Positions 40,921 to 50,475 of a stretch of 64,000 nucleotides of DNA are shown in pieces; position 1 is the first letter of the stretch; every line of letters starts with the position of its first letter. The stretch lies in assembly GCA_958296025.1 (NCBI GenBank), contig OY282430.1, forward strand, positions 124,001 through 188,000, in the 5' to 3' direction. The stretch comes from an uncultured Pseudomonadales bacterium (lineage in GTDB: Bacteria > Pseudomonadota > Gammaproteobacteria > Pseudomonadales > Azotimanducaceae). The translations under genes were made by a program, and so were the position numbers. The notes under the pieces are model-generated. The model did no database searches. It was not told the origin of the DNA and worked only from the letters and a program-made list of their open reading frames with translations.

Positions 40921-42222
40921 TTGAATCGAGATCCACGGCAGATCCTTGCCGACGAGCACATGGGCCGCTTCCAAATCGGCGCCGTCGCCATCTGCGTGTT
41001 GCTGAACGCCTTGGACGGGTTCGACGTGCTGGCCATCAGCTTCGCCTCCCCCGGCATCGCCGAGGAGTGGGGGGTGGAGCGGGGCGTCTTGGGCGTGGTG
41101 CTGTCCATGGAGCTCATCGGCATGGGGGTGGGCTCCCTGACCATCGGCGCCTTGGCGGACTGGGCTGGCCGGCGCCCGATCATTCTGGTGTGCTTGGTGA
41201 TGATGGCCGGCGGCATGTGGCTGGCCGCCAGCGCCGGGGACGTGGTGACGCTTTCGGCCTACCGCCTGCTTACCGGCCTCGGCATTGGCGGCATGTTGGC
41301 GGCCATCAACGCGATGGCGGCGGAGTACGCCAACCTCAAATACCGCAACCTGTGCGTCATCGTCATGGCCTCCGGCTATCCGGTGGGGGTGATCTTGGGC
41401 GGCGCCGTCGCCGCATCGCTGCTGGCCAGCTTCGACTGGCGGTCCGTGTTCCTCTTCGGCGGTGCGGTGACCACGGCCTTCATTCCGGTGGTTTGGCTGT
41501 TGTTGCCGGAGTCCATCGAATACTTGAGCGAAAAGCGCCCCAAAGACGCCTTGGCCCGCATCAATACCACCCTGCGGCGCATGGGGCACGGCGCGGTGGA
41601 GGCGTTGCCAGCCCTCGCCGCGCCGGTCAAGGCCGGCATCGGCAAGCTCTTCTCCAAGGACCTGCTGCGCATCACCCTGCTGCTGACCACCGCCTACTTC
41701 TGCCACATCATGACCTTCTACTTCATCATGAAGTGGATCCCGAAGATCGTAGCGGACCTGGGCTTCAGCCACTCCGCCGCCAGCGGCGTGCTGGTCTGGG
41801 CCAACATTGGCGGAACCCTTGGCGCTCTGCTGTTGGGCCTTTCCACGCAGATATTCGCCACTCGTCGCTTGATCATCGCCGCCTTCATCGGCTCCGCGGC
41901 AATGGTCACGGTCTTCGGCCAAGGCCAAGCGGATCTCCTCCAACTGTCCCTCGTCGCCGCTGGTGCCCTGTTCTTCGCCAACTCCGCCATCGTGGGCCTG
42001 TACGCCTTGTTTGCGGAATCCTTTCCCACCGAGGTGCGGGCCGGCGGAACCGGCTTGGTCATCGGCGTAGGTCGGGCGGGGGCGGCGCTGGGTCCCATCG
42101 TGGCCGGTTTCATGTTCCAGGCGAACTTGGGGCTTGACGCCGTGGCCGTGGTGATGGCCTTCGGCTCGCTGCTGGCCGCCTTGGCGTTGTTCGCCTTGGG
42201 GCATGCGAAAGAAGCAAGGTGA
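40921..42222 (+). CDS. MFS transporter, aromatic acid:H+ symporter (AAHS) type
   Basis: About 433 residues with twelve predicted transmembrane helices. The N-terminal LNALDGFDVLAISFASPGI and the loop GALADWAGRRPI match the AAHS family, which imports aromatic acids such as 4-hydroxybenzoate. The initial codons are uncertain: a TTG at 40921 preceded by GGGGAAG gives the best-looking start, and in-frame codons further upstream do not look like the family. It faces a convergent PDC-hydrolase-like gene, consistent with aromatic or ring-acid use. Confidence 0.88.
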   Translation: MNRDPRQILADEHMGRFQIGAVAICVLLNALDGFDVLAISFASPGIAEEWGVERGVLGVVLSMELIGMGVGSLTIGALADWAGRRPIILVCLVMMAGGMWLAASAGDVVTLSAYRLLTGLGIGGMLAAINAMAAEYANLKYRNLCVIVMASGYPVGVILGGAVAASLLASFDWRSVFLFGGAVTTAFIPVVWLLLPESIEYLSEKRPKDALARINTTLRRMGHGAVEALPALAAPVKAGIGKLFSKDLLRITLLLTTAYFCHIMTFYFIMKWIPKIVADLGFSHSAASGVLVWANIGGTLGALLLGLSTQIFATRRLIIAAFIGSAAMVTVFGQGQADLLQLSLVAAGALFFANSAIVGLYALFAESFPTEVRAGGTGLVIGVGRAGAALGPIVAGFMFQANLGLDAVAVVMAFGSLLAALALFALGHAKEAR

Positions 42223-42295
42223 ATCTTCGAACCTTGGCGGTTCGTAGGCGGCTTCGCAACACATGCGCCAAGTTTGGCTGCTGCAACGCGGCCGG

Positions 42296-43180
42296 CTAGG
42301 AGGCTTCCTCGGGCCAGTACAGCCGCATCGGGTTTTCGACTAACAGGGCTTGCCGCAAGGCGGGAGTGGGGGCGACGCGGGGAATCAGGTCCACCAGCTT
42401 GCCGTCGTCTGGCATGTGCGACTTCATGTTGGGATGGGGCCAGTCCGTGCCCCAAAGCACCCGGTCCGGGAAGCGCTCCACCAGGTAGCGGGAAAAGGGA
42501 ATGACGTCCTCGTAGCCCGGCGGTCCCACTTGGGACAGCCGTTCCGGGCAGCTCACCTTGGACCAGATATTCGGATGCTCCTCCAGTAGGCGCACGAAGC
42601 GCCTGAACTGCGGACCTTCGACTGGCCGGCTGACATCGGGCCGCCCCATGTGATCGACCACCACTTGGGTCGGCAGGGCGGTCACCAGAGGGTATATCTC
42701 CGGCAGTTCGGCGGCTTCAAAGTAGATCACGATGTGCCATCCCAAGGGGGCGATCTTCTCGGCGATGATGCCCAAGTCCTCATGGGGCAACTTATCGACC
42801 AAACGCTTAACGAAGTTGAACCGCACCCCGCGCACTCCGGCTGCGTTCAAGGTGCGCAGTTCCTGATTGGTTACGTCCTTGCGCACCGTGGCCACGCCCC
42901 GGGCCAAGCCGTTCGAGGCCGCGAGGGCATCCACCAAGGCCCAGTTGTCGGCGCCGTGGCAGGTGGCTTGGACGACGACGTTGCGGGACAAGCCCAAGTG
43001 GTCCCGCAACGCCCAAAGCTGCCGTTTGCCGGCGTCGCAAGGGGTGTACTTGCGCTCCGGCGCGAAGGGAAACTCCGCCGCCGGCCCAAATACATGGCAG
43101 TGGGCGTCCACCGCCCCCGGCGGCGGCGCGTACTGCGGTTTGGAGGGATCGGGATGGAAGGGCAGCCAGTCCGCGTCCAC
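42296..43180 (-). CDS. Amidohydrolase, 2-pyrone-4,6-dicarboxylate hydrolase-like
   Basis: A 294-residue TIM-barrel hydrolase. The metal motif VDAHCHVFGP near residue 24 and the terminal WGTDWPHPNM are characteristic of the LigI-like group, which opens pyrone dicarboxylic lactones in aromatic breakdown. Further conserved positions include GVRFNFVKRL and VVDHMGRPD. The start is GTG 43180, and no good ribosome binding site is seen. The convergent AAHS-type transporter supports a role in acid or lactone use. Confidence 0.85.
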   Translation of the reverse strand: MDADWLPFHPDPSKPQYAPPPGAVDAHCHVFGPAAEFPFAPERKYTPCDAGKRQLWALRDHLGLSRNVVVQATCHGADNWALVDALAASNGLARGVATVRKDVTNQELRTLNAAGVRGVRFNFVKRLVDKLPHEDLGIIAEKIAPLGWHIVIYFEAAELPEIYPLVTALPTQVVVDHMGRPDVSRPVEGPQFRRFVRLLEEHPNIWSKVSCPERLSQVGPPGYEDVIPFSRYLVERFPDRVLWGTDWPHPNMKSHMPDDGKLVDLIPRVAPTPALRQALLVENPMRLYWPEEAS

Positions 43181-43792
43181 CTAGGAGGCCTGCGCCTGTT
43201 TCGCTACGCGATACACTTCCAACGCCGCCAGCGGGATGAAATGCACCAAGGCCGGGCCGAGGTTATTTTGTACGAAAATCCAGTGGATCAAGGTTAAGGC
43301 AGCGGCGGCGTAAACGGTGCGATGGAGGAGTTTCCATGACTTCGCCAAACGACGGGTGGAGAATTCGTTGCTGGTGGCCGCCAAAGGCAGGAAGATGGCG
43401 AAGGCCGCCCAGCCCGTCCAAATGCCCAGAGCCCAGAACTCCGCCAGAACGCTGCGCAGGGTCTCCATGTCCACCAAGTAGAGAACCGTGTGCAGGGTCG
43501 CATAGCCGAAAGCGGCCACGCCCAGGGCGCGGCGACGTTGGAAGAGCCACGCCAGCCAGCGCACCTTGGGAAACATCAGCCGAAGCGGGGTAAGCGCCAA
43601 GGCGATTATCATGAAGCGTGCGGCGAATTCACCCGTTGGATGCAGCAGCACGTCCGGCTGCGCACCGCCCGTCCACAGGCCGATCATCATCGGCACGGAC
43701 GGGGCCGCTAAAAGCGCCCAAAGCCCATACCGACCAACCAGTTCCGTTGCTTTCTTCAACGCCGCCCTGTCCCGCGCATTTGCGCCGCTCAT
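43181..43792 (-). CDS. Ferric reductase-like transmembrane protein, MsrQ-like heme subunit
   Basis: About 203 residues with six predicted transmembrane helices. Paired heme histidines are visible in GYATLHTVLYLV and in the WKLLHRTVYAAAALTLIHW block, the pattern of MsrQ, the quinone-linked heme subunit of periplasmic methionine sulfoxide reductase. A partner msrP gene is not adjacent, so the partner is unknown. It abuts the PDC-hydrolase-like gene with no gap, suggesting co-transcription. Confidence 0.82.
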   Translation of the reverse strand: MSGANARDRAALKKATELVGRYGLWALLAAPSVPMMIGLWTGGAQPDVLLHPTGEFAARFMIIALALTPLRLMFPKVRWLAWLFQRRRALGVAAFGYATLHTVLYLVDMETLRSVLAEFWALGIWTGWAAFAIFLPLAATSNEFSTRRLAKSWKLLHRTVYAAAALTLIHWIFVQNNLGPALVHFIPLAALEVYRVAKQAQAS

Positions 43793-44111
43793 TTTACGCA
43801 CCAACCACAGAGCGTCTCAATCTCACACACATGACATCCGTTGCTTGAGGCATGAATTCCGGTTCCCTGCATCCATTTAGCTGCGATGGTGGCGGAGGTG
43901 CCACAAACGCCGCGCCCAGAGCACTGCCGCTTTGTGCCAACTCGATGATGTTGCGGCCCTCCGGTGGAACGACGCCATTATCCTGTTGGCGTTCAGACAT
44001 TAAGCACCGATCAGCGATGGCCAGGATCCATCCTTGTCAGGGGATTGGGGGGTTTACCGCCATTTTTCAATTCATGCACTATTATGGAACGAAGGGATGG
44101 CGGACTAGCTG
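43793..44111. other. Intergenic stretch without recognised gene
   Basis: About 320 bases between the MsrQ-like gene and a short plus-strand ORF. Frames open on both strands here (for example 43852-44112 plus) but neither has a recognisable product or a convincing ribosome binding site. Nothing else was recognised. Confidence 0.4.
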
Positions 44112-44273
44112 ATGATCGACACCCTAAGAGTGGCGGGTAAATCGATGAAGAGCGGCTTCGAGCGGCAGCAGGCGGAAGGCGTTGTCCGAGTCCTCGGCGA
44201 TGAGCTGGACGGACGAATGGCCTGCAAGCCGGAACTCGAGGTGGCGTTGGGCCTGCTGGAGGTCTTCACCTAA
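44112..44273 (+). CDS. Small protein, DUF1640-like
   Basis: A 53-codon ORF too short for most gene lists. Its start IDTLRVAGKSMKSGFERQQAEG resembles the opening of DUF1640/CCDC90-type proteins (TLRvAk..ke.Gf...QAea), but those continue into a coiled coil that is missing here. It may be a truncated relic. It lies 35 bases upstream of the large membrane protein gene. Confidence 0.4.
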   Translation: MIDTLRVAGKSMKSGFERQQAEGVVRVLGDELDGRMACKPELEVALGLLEVFT

Positions 44274-44308
44274 TCGTCGGTCGTAAGCTACAAACCTTTT
44301 CGCAACCG

Positions 44309-47300
44309 GTGGCGCGGAGACGCGATCTTGGGCTGCTGGCCGGCGTCAGCGCCTGCTTTCTCCTGTCTGGGTTTGCGGCGCTGCTCTATCAGACCGCTTG
44401 GCTGCGGCAATTCTCTATCGTCTTCGGCACCTCGGAGTTGGCGGTGGCCGCGGTGCTGGCGGCTTACATGGGCGGCCTCGGCACCGGCGCCGCGGTCGCT
44501 GGTCGTTTGCTGGGCCGCATCCGTCGCCCCATTCTGGTTTACGGGCTGCTTGAGGGCGGCGTCGCCCTCTCTGCCCTGTGCGTACCGGCCCTACTCGATG
44601 GGGCGAGTTGGCTGCACGTCAAGGCTCTGGGCGGGCTGCTGGAGTTGCCGGAGAGCGGCGGCTTGGCACAGCCGCTTTACTACCTCTTCGTCAGTTTCCT
44701 GATTCTGGCGCTGCCCACCGGCTTCATGGGCGCGACCCTGCCGCTGCTCACCCGCTACGCCGTGCGCCAAGACGCCCAAGTGGGGCCGCGCATCGCGTGG
44801 CTGTACGGCATCAACACCGCCGGTGCGGTCTTGGGGGCTTTGACGGCGGCCTTTCTGGTGCTGCCGGCCCTCGGCTTGAGGGCCACCGTTTGGGTGGGCG
44901 TGGCGGTCAACGGTTTGGTCTTCTTGGTGGCAGCCGTGTTGGCCGTGAAACATGCGCCGACGATTGCTGACGAAAGCGCAACGCCGTTGGCGAGCGGTTC
45001 CTTGGAGCCGGCTGGGCCGCCTTCAAAGGGGGCGACCCGACAAGACCGGACGCCATCGCGTGGACGCGATGGCGGGAAGCGGCCTGCGGCCAAACGGCGG
45101 CCACGGAAAAGGCGGGCCGCAACGATTCCCGGACGGTCCGCATCCCGCACTCGATTGGCGGAGATGCCGTTGGCTCGGCGGGCCTTTTGGATCCTGCCAT
45201 TGATTCTACTCTCCGGCGCCAACGCCTTCCTCTATGAGGTGTTGTGGACGCGGCTGCTGAACCACCTGCTCGGCGGCACCATCTATGCCTTTGCCACCAT
45301 GCTGGCCAGCTTCCTCTCCGGCATCGCCATCGGCAGCTTGGCGGCGACGCGGCTGGCGCGACGGCGGGAGAGGGCCGGTTGGATGTTCGCCGCCTGTCAG
45401 TTCGCCGTAGGCGTCGCCTCCGCTGCGGCTTACTTCTGGCTTGAGAGGCATGTTCCGGGTGCAGCCGGCTTGGCCGCAAACGCCAGTCTTGCCGCTCTCG
45501 TCATCCTGCCCGCCACCCTGTTCATTGGTGCCACATTCCCCCTTGCGGTGCGGGTGCTGTCCAGTGGCGCGGCAGATGCCTCTTCAGCGACCGCCCGCGT
45601 CTATGCCTGGAACACCGTTGGGGCCATTGTCGGCTCTATTCTGGCCGGCTTTCTCCTCATTCCTTGGCTCGGCTTTGAAGGCGCGATCCGCCTGGCGGTG
45701 GGCGTCAATTTCGGCTTGGGCGCGGCGACGCTGTTTGCCGTTTCCGGTACTGGGTTAGGTGCCTTGGGCGGTGCCTTAGCCGCGGTGATGGCCGTGACCC
45801 TGCACCGGCCTTCCCCGCCCCTCAACCTGTTGAATGTCTCAGTGGTGGATTCCGGGCGTGGCGGCGAACCCGTCTTCTACGCCGCGGGGCGTTCGGCCAC
45901 CGTGCTCATGAAGCGTGAGGGCGGCTACTTCTATCTGCGCACCAACGGTTTGCCGGAAGCCTTCATCGAACCCGCCGGGGCGGTGCCCATGCGCCACAGC
46001 CAAAAGTGGCTGACGGCGTTGCCGGTGGTGGCCCGGCCCAACGCGAGGGACGTCCTGATCGTCGGTTTCGGCGGCGGCGTGGCCATTGAGGGCGTACCGC
46101 CAACGGTTGCGGCCATCGACGTCATCGAAATCGAACCAGAAGTGATCGCCGCCAACCGAACCGTGGCAGAGCGCCGCCGCTACAACCCGTTGACCGACGA
46201 ACGGTTGAAAATCATCACCAATGACGCCCGCAACGCCCTGATGCTGACCCGCAAGACCTACGACGTCATCGCCTCCCAGCCGTCTCATCCCTGGACCGCC
46301 GGTGCCTCTCACCTCTACACCGAGGAGTTCGTCGGTTTGGCGAAGGAGCGCCTGCGCCCGCAAGGGGTCTTCGTGCAGTGGATCAACTCCCTGTTCGTTG
46401 ATGCCGCCCTGCTACGCTCGCTGACCGCCACCCTGCTCGGTCGGTTCGCCGAAGTTCGCCTGTACCAACCGGCACCCGGTGCCCTGCTGTTCTTGGCCTC
46501 GGATGGCGGTCTGAACTTGGAGTCCCAAGCGGCGGAGCACGGGCGGCCATTGACCGATGCGGCGTTGCACTACGCGAGCGTTGGCATCAACGCCGTCGAG
46601 GACCTTGTGGTCGCCTTGCAGGCGGACACCCAAGGGTTGCGGCGTTTCGTCGGCCATGCGCCGGCCAACAGCGACAATGACAACCGCATGGCCCTGTTCA
46701 GTCGCTCCGGCGGCGACGGTCTGACCACCAAGGCCGTGTTCGAATTGCTGTCTCCCCAAGACCCGCTGCTGAATCAAGGAAGTTGGATCCATCAAGGGTC
46801 GGCGGCGTTCAACCTTCCCTATGTGGCGGAGCGATTGATCGCTCAGGGTTTTGCCTCCCGTGCCGCCGCATTGGCAAGGAGTGCGCCGAACCCGTCTGCG
46901 GCCATGACCATCACCGGTCTGGGGCTGCGCCGCGCCGGCCTGTTTGAGGACTCCGAAGCAGCCTTTGCGCAAGCGTTGCGGGAGGATCCGGCCAACATTC
47001 AGGCCTGCTACGCGCTAACGCGGCACCATCTGGGCCGCTTGGCGGAGGGCACCGCGCCCGCCCGCATCCTGGCGGCTGCACAGGCGCTGCAAGGCTCCGC
47101 TGCCGCCGTGGTAAGGGGCTGGCGACTGGCCAAGCAGCGCAACTGGCGGGGGCTCGCCCGGCTTGACGCACTGCTTGGCCAAGCCGAGCCGACCGACTTA
47201 TGGTATCCGCAAGCGGTGCAACTGCGGGCCGACTGGCGCGTTCAAGGCAGCCGCCAGCGACGCGACCACATGGATGCGCTGCACATGTTGAACCGCGCCT

Positions 47301-47644
47301 TGATGGTGTCCGCGACGACCGACCTGCTGGTCATCCGCGCCGCTGCCGCGATGCGTCTTGGCGAAATCGCCGCGTTCACGGAGACCGCTATGCAGGTGCA
47401 GGCGCAGATGGCGAAGAAGCTGGACCGGGCCGAGGGGGGCAACACCGCTTTAGGTGAACGCGACCTCAAAGCCATGCAGACTCGTACCGCCGGCTTCATC
47501 CGGCAGCTTGCCTCCCCCTTCACCGCTCCCGTCGGTGAACGCGCCGAGGAAGTGCGAACGCAATTCGAGACGCTCAGCAAGCGGCTTGGCGCCCATGCGG
47601 CTAAATCGCCTAAAAGTGCCCAACAACCTACATTCAACCCGTAA
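44309..47644 (+). CDS. Membrane protein fused to spermidine synthase-like domain and C-terminal helical repeats
   Basis: A 1111-residue fusion. The first half has about twelve transmembrane helices in two blocks, split near residues 230-290 by a basic linker rich in Arg and Lys. From about residue 510 a spermidine-synthase-like fold carries the AdoMet-binding pattern VLIVGFGGGVAIEG, then VIEIEPEVIAAN and SQPSHPWTAGASHLYTEEF. The last third is helical and TPR-like (AAFAQALREDPANIQACYAL). Family members are annotated as fused MFS/spermidine synthases, with function largely unknown. Start is GTG 44309. The polyamine transporter operon lies about 4 kb to the left, which may be coincidence. Confidence 0.82.
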   Translation: MARRRDLGLLAGVSACFLLSGFAALLYQTAWLRQFSIVFGTSELAVAAVLAAYMGGLGTGAAVAGRLLGRIRRPILVYGLLEGGVALSALCVPALLDGASWLHVKALGGLLELPESGGLAQPLYYLFVSFLILALPTGFMGATLPLLTRYAVRQDAQVGPRIAWLYGINTAGAVLGALTAAFLVLPALGLRATVWVGVAVNGLVFLVAAVLAVKHAPTIADESATPLASGSLEPAGPPSKGATRQDRTPSRGRDGGKRPAAKRRPRKRRAATIPGRSASRTRLAEMPLARRAFWILPLILLSGANAFLYEVLWTRLLNHLLGGTIYAFATMLASFLSGIAIGSLAATRLARRRERAGWMFAACQFAVGVASAAAYFWLERHVPGAAGLAANASLAALVILPATLFIGATFPLAVRVLSSGAADASSATARVYAWNTVGAIVGSILAGFLLIPWLGFEGAIRLAVGVNFGLGAATLFAVSGTGLGALGGALAAVMAVTLHRPSPPLNLLNVSVVDSGRGGEPVFYAAGRSATVLMKREGGYFYLRTNGLPEAFIEPAGAVPMRHSQKWLTALPVVARPNARDVLIVGFGGGVAIEGVPPTVAAIDVIEIEPEVIAANRTVAERRRYNPLTDERLKIITNDARNALMLTRKTYDVIASQPSHPWTAGASHLYTEEFVGLAKERLRPQGVFVQWINSLFVDAALLRSLTATLLGRFAEVRLYQPAPGALLFLASDGGLNLESQAAEHGRPLTDAALHYASVGINAVEDLVVALQADTQGLRRFVGHAPANSDNDNRMALFSRSGGDGLTTKAVFELLSPQDPLLNQGSWIHQGSAAFNLPYVAERLIAQGFASRAAALARSAPNPSAAMTITGLGLRRAGLFEDSEAAFAQALREDPANIQACYALTRHHLGRLAEGTAPARILAAAQALQGSAAAVVRGWRLAKQRNWRGLARLDALLGQAEPTDLWYPQAVQLRADWRVQGSRQRRDHMDALHMLNRALMVSATTDLLVIRAAAAMRLGEIAAFTETAMQVQAQMAKKLDRAEGGNTALGERDLKAMQTRTAGFIRQLASPFTAPVGERAEEVRTQFETLSKRLGAHAAKSPKSAQQPTFNP

Positions 47645-47736
47645 GTGCAACACCTTCTTCGTAAAGGATAGCATCTTGGAACGGCGCCTTTTCAGCCATC
47701 CGCCGGTCAAGCCAGCATGGCTGGTGGCATACTGCC

Positions 47737-48966
47737 TCAGCCGCTCGCCATCTCCCGCCGCCCTTCCTCGGGATATTTGCCTAGGGAAAGAAACAGCGGA
47801 ATCGAAAGGGCGAGCATGCCGATGAGGATGAGCAGCGGCCTGTCGTAGCCGCCCAAGGCTGTTGCAGCCTCCCCCATGAGCGGCGGCGCGATGCCGGCCC
47901 CCACGGAAAACACCGCAAAAATGCCGCCGAAGATCGCCGGATAATGGCGCGGGCCGAAGTACTTGCTGGTGAGATAGGCCAGCAAATCCAGCTCCGCTCC
48001 CGCGGCCAACCCGATGCAGACGGCAACCAGCAGGCCGGTGCCCACCGTCAGCTGCATGTTGATCAGCACGAACAAGGCGACGATGGGCAGCAGGAAGAAC
48101 AGGCAGGCTACCACTGGCGCCCAGAACCGATCCACCAGAACGCCCACGAGCAAGCGGCCGAAAATCACGGTGATGCCTAGCACCGCGGCAATCGCGGCGA
48201 TGAGGCTGCGCTCCATGCCCTTGCTGCTGAGAATGCGCTCGAAGTTGGACAGCAGGCCGACAATCACCAACACGGTGATGAACAGCACCGCGGCCAGCCT
48301 CCAAAAGCGGCCGGTGCGCAGGGCTTGCTCCCGCGTCAGCCCCCAGTTGGATGGAGGGGCTTGCGCCTCCCCGGGGCCATCCGCCGCCGCCTCGTTTTCC
48401 TTGAACAGCAAGAACACGGTGGGCAGCGCCAGCAGAAATGCGCCGATGCCTACCGCCTGATAGGCCACGCGCCAGCCGTAGTGGGAGATGAAGTATTCGA
48501 CCACTGGGGGCAGCAGGAAGGCGCCGATGCCGGTGCCGGCCATGGTGATGCCCACGGCCTTGCCGCGGTTCCGCCTGAACCAGCCGTTGAGCACCGCAGT
48601 CCAGATGATGGGCAGGGAAGCCGCGCCCAGCACTGCAACCGCCGCCCAGCTCAGATACCAAAGCGCGAGCGATCCGGGGTTCGCCGACAGGAGCAAATAG
48701 GACAGCGCATGCCCAAGCAACCCGAACATGCCCAGCTTGCGGACGCCGAATTTGGGAACCAGAGCGCCAACGATGGGCGCGGTGACCACGCCCACGCACA
48801 TCATCAGGGTGAAGCCGAAGAAGAACTCCGCCGGCTCCCAGCCAAACTCCGCAGTGACCGGGCCAACGAAGAAACCTTGGCTGTAGTTGGTGATGGTGAT
48901 CAAGCCGCACATCGTGCCGACGGTGGCGGCCAGCAAGGGCTTCCACCCAGCTTGGAATTCATTCAT
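47737..48966 (-). CDS. MFS transporter, monocarboxylate/oxalate:formate antiporter-like
   Basis: A 409-residue twelve-helix transporter. N-terminal TMCGLITITNYSQGFFVGPV and GALVPKFGVRKLGMFGLL, then GTGIGAFLLPPVVEYFI, are typical of the monocarboxylate porter-like MFS group found beside catabolic genes. GGAGAGAAG precedes ATG 48966. It is divergent from the P450 gene, with about 270 bases between them that contain a long imperfect GC-rich hairpin (49101-49140) and presumably both promoters. Confidence 0.88.
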   Translation of the reverse strand: MNEFQAGWKPLLAATVGTMCGLITITNYSQGFFVGPVTAEFGWEPAEFFFGFTLMMCVGVVTAPIVGALVPKFGVRKLGMFGLLGHALSYLLLSANPGSLALWYLSWAAVAVLGAASLPIIWTAVLNGWFRRNRGKAVGITMAGTGIGAFLLPPVVEYFISHYGWRVAYQAVGIGAFLLALPTVFLLFKENEAAADGPGEAQAPPSNWGLTREQALRTGRFWRLAAVLFITVLVIVGLLSNFERILSSKGMERSLIAAIAAVLGITVIFGRLLVGVLVDRFWAPVVACLFFLLPIVALFVLINMQLTVGTGLLVAVCIGLAAGAELDLLAYLTSKYFGPRHYPAIFGGIFAVFSVGAGIAPPLMGEAATALGGYDRPLLILIGMLALSIPLFLSLGKYPEEGRREMASG

Positions 48967-49237
48967 GCGCCAACTTCTCTCCGTTGCGGCGGGCGAAGTT
49001 TGACCGATCGTCCGAAACGAGGGAAGTGAACCGCCCATTGATTCATAGGCGCGTCAACGGAAGTCATGGAATTTCCGCGTGAGACTTGAACGCAGGCCAG
49101 CCCGCCGGCGTTGCCGTCGGCGGCGGCAGGCTGGCTCATCAGTTTTGCTGGTGCAAGCATGAATAATGGGTTGCCGCCCATTGCGCCGAATCTTGCCCTG
49201 TGCATGATGGCGGCCAATGCGTGATGGAAGCGACCCC

Positions 49238-50452
49238 ATGTCAAGGCCGGATGTGGCTGGCATTCCCGCCCCCATGCTCAGCCCAGAATTCTTTCGGGAC
49301 ATTTTCCCCACCTACGCGTGGCTGCGGGAACACGACCCCGTGCATAGGATCGAACCCATCGGCACTTGGTTCGTCAGCCGCTACGTGGACGCCGTTGCCA
49401 TCTTGGCCGACAACGACCATTTTTCCGTGGAGAACATGCCCATCACCGAGACTTGGCATCCCGATGTGCGCATGGCGCTGTCCTCCTTGTTCATGGACGA
49501 TCCCGACCACGCCCGCCTGCGTGGGGTGGTGCGGGAGTTTTTCCAGCCGGCCAGCGTCCAGCGGCGGGAAGCGCTGGTCGCCGGAATCGTCAACAACGCC
49601 TTGGAACAGGTGCAGTCCTTCGGCAAGACCGTCATCGACATCGAAAAGGAGTATGCCTACACCATCCCCATCGACGTGCTGTCCGCGATCATGGGGCTGC
49701 CGCAGGAGGACTTCCCCTTGTTTCACGCTTGGGCGCCGCAACTATCCGAAGCCCTGCAACCCATGCAGACCGAGGAGCAGCGCGAGCAGGGCGGCACCGT
49801 CGCCCGGGCGATCCGGGACTACTTGCTGCGCATCATCCAAGGCGGCAACCTTAAGCCCCAAGGCGAGGAAACCGTCTTATCCCTGCTGCGCGAAGCGGTG
49901 CAACAGGGGGTGATGAGCGAGCAGGAGATGCTCACCCAAGCCATTCAGCTCTACATTGGCGGCCACGAAACCACCCTGTCGCTAATCGGAAAGTGCATTC
50001 ACGCCCTGCTCACCCACCCGGCGGAATTGCGCAAATTCAAAGCAGACCCGAGCTTGGCCCCGAAACTGGTGGAGGAGACAGTGCGCTTCAACGGCGTCTC
50101 CCACGTCATCGTGCGCCGCGTCGCCAAGGATTACCGGCTGCACGGCGTGACTCTGAAGGAAAACGACATGCTGTTCGTGGGCAACGCATCGGCCAACCGG
50201 GATGCAGCCGTTTTCGAGCGGGCGGACGAGTTCATCATCGACCGGCCTGGCCGTATCCGTCACCTCGGCTTTGGTCGGGGCATCCGTTTCTGCTTGGGCA
50301 ACCACTTAGCCAAGCTGGAGACCCGGCTGGCCATCGTCGCCCTGTTTCGCGCCTTTCCCGACATGCGCCTGGTCGAGGGGCGCGAAGCCCAGTTTGGAAC
50401 CAACCTGATGCTGCACGGCCTGCTTTCTCTGCCGGTGCAGCTGCAACCTTAG
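49238..50452 (+). CDS. Cytochrome P450
   Basis: A 404-residue soluble bacterial P450. The I-helix oxygen-activation motif is GGHETT near residue 240, the K-helix ExxR is ETVR, and the heme loop is FGRGIRFCLGNHLA with the ligand cysteine near residue 352. It needs an electron partner (ferredoxin and reductase), not present nearby. It would hydroxylate a small or hydrophobic substrate. Start ATG 49238 is chosen over 49217 for the GGAAG site. The adjoining genes are a cupin and secreted sulfatase-type enzymes, consistent with a catabolic role. Confidence 0.95.
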   Translation: MSRPDVAGIPAPMLSPEFFRDIFPTYAWLREHDPVHRIEPIGTWFVSRYVDAVAILADNDHFSVENMPITETWHPDVRMALSSLFMDDPDHARLRGVVREFFQPASVQRREALVAGIVNNALEQVQSFGKTVIDIEKEYAYTIPIDVLSAIMGLPQEDFPLFHAWAPQLSEALQPMQTEEQREQGGTVARAIRDYLLRIIQGGNLKPQGEETVLSLLREAVQQGVMSEQEMLTQAIQLYIGGHETTLSLIGKCIHALLTHPAELRKFKADPSLAPKLVEETVRFNGVSHVIVRRVAKDYRLHGVTLKENDMLFVGNASANRDAAVFERADEFIIDRPGRIRHLGFGRGIRFCLGNHLAKLETRLAIVALFRAFPDMRLVEGREAQFGTNLMLHGLLSLPVQLQP

Positions 50453-50475
50453 ATGGAGGGCATGGGGCGCAAGCC

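Noticed and set aside
40906-42264. 452-residue minus-strand frame
   Set aside because: Antisense of the MFS transporter with His/Gln/Gly-rich shadow composition.
42223-42295. CTTGGCG/CGCCAAG inverted repeat between convergent genes as a terminator
   Set aside because: Arms are about 29 bases apart and there is no T run.
48967-49237. Imperfect GC-rich hairpin near 49101-49140 as a terminator
   Set aside because: No T run follows and it lies between divergent genes, where a terminator is not expected.
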